Below, piece by piece: positions 63,598-64,000 of a stretch of DNA of 64,000 bases. Numbering within the stretch: the first letter of the stretch is position 1; the number at the start of each line of letters is the position of its first letter. Made by a program: the position numbers and the translations under genes. The notes under the pieces were generated by a model, which was given only the letters and a program-made list of their open reading frames with translations, ran no database searches and was not told the origin of the DNA. This DNA comes from Pseudomonas sp. S30 (lineage in GTDB: Bacteria; Pseudomonadota; Gammaproteobacteria; Pseudomonadales; Pseudomonadaceae): positions 62,001 to 126,000 of the forward strand of contig NZ_JACVTO010000005.1 in the NCBI RefSeq assembly GCF_016518545.1. Reading direction: 5' to 3'.

Positions 63598-64000
63598 ATG
63601 CTGAAACTTACGCCACGCCAAGCCGAGATCCTGGCTTTCATCAAACGTTGCCTTGAAGACAACGGTTTCCCCCCTACCCGTGCGGAAATCGCCCAGAAGC
63701 TGGGATTCAAATCGCCCAATGCGGCCGAAGAGCACCTCAAGGCCCTGGCCCGCAAGGGCGCGATCGAAATGACCCCAGGCGCCTCCCGGGGCATTCGCAT
63801 CCCTGGCGTGGAGAACAAGCCACAGGACAGCGGCCTGCCGATCATCGGCCGCGTGGCCGCCGGCGCACCGATCCTCGCCGAGCAGCACATCGAGGAATCC
63901 TGCAACATCAACCCGGCCTTCTTCCACCCCCGCGCCGACTACCTCTTGCGTGTCCAAGGCATGAGCATGAAGGACATCGGCATCGTCGACGGCGACCTGC
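63598..64000 (+). CDS. lexA: LexA repressor, partial (3' end outside)
   Basis: The frame starts [20 protein letters not shown] at 63,598 and runs off the window after 134 codons. Visible are the winged helix-turn-helix ([17 protein letters not shown]), the Ala88-Gly89 cleavage site in RVAAGAPI and the catalytic serine Ser123 in VQGMSMKD. The catalytic lysine lies beyond the edge. It represses the SOS genes and is induced through RecA. SOS induction of the nearby prophage would go through its own repressor. Confidence 0.97.
   Translation, partial: MLKLTPRQAEILAFIKRCLEDNGFPPTRAEIAQKLGFKSPNAAEEHLKALARKGAIEMTPGASRGIRIPGVENKPQDSGLPIIGRVAAGAPILAEQHIEESCNINPAFFHPRADYLLRVQGMSMKDIGIVDGDL

Overview
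The window is chromosomal DNA of a fluorescent Pseudomonas, most likely the P. putida group. This is inferred from the GC-rich codon usage and from the order dusA-talB-rssC-rssB, mlaA, queF, copRS, lolCDE, sthA, gapB, mfd, nagZ, psrA, lexA, which matches the order I know from Pseudomonas genomes. It has two halves.

Bases 1 to about 36,500 are most of a prophage inserted in the 5' end of dusA. A tyrosine integrase (35,233-36,354, minus) abuts the dusA junction. No second copy of the dusA junction is visible at the left, so that end lies outside the window. The phage is a mosaic: its packaging and head genes are lambda-type (Nu1-like small terminase, GpA large terminase, GpW, GpB portal, ClpP-like protease, GpD decoration, GpE capsid, FII-like connector), while its contractile tail is P2-type (V, W, J, I, H, FI, FII, E/E', T, U, X, D). 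The late operon reads leftward from about 24,000 to 2,222. It begins with a Q-like gene, a tR'-like terminator and a holin, and ends with a GH19 endolysin and nested Rz/Rz1 spanins. Five further terminator-like hairpins between late genes suggest that processive antitermination is needed.

The immunity region is at 28,506-29,532: a leftward Cro-like gene followed by CII, a zinc protein and a primase-helicase, and a rightward S24 repressor. Matching operators lie on both sides of the repressor gene. A second rightward operon (29,670-33,462) encodes small unknown proteins, two PrtN-family activators, a PP-loop PAPS-reductase-like enzyme and a DUF4406 protein with an added Cys cluster. AT-rich cargo sits at both ends: an AAA ATPase plus an unknown partner (1-1,500) and a four-helix membrane protein with coiled coils (33,758-34,855). 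These two are the best candidates for undescribed phage-defence or exclusion functions.

Bases 36,448-64,000 are ordinary core genome: tRNA dihydrouridylation, transaldolase, an RssB/RssC partner-switching pair, outer-membrane lipid transport (MlaA), preQ0 reduction (QueF), copper response (cupredoxin, CopRS), lipoprotein sorting (LolCDE), a PilZ protein, a glycerophosphodiesterase, transhydrogenase, a GAPDH, Mfd, a CsiV-like protein, a SWIM-SNF2 helicase, NagZ, PsrA and the start of lexA. Readable regulatory sites include a CopR box, a PsrA box and two LexA boxes.
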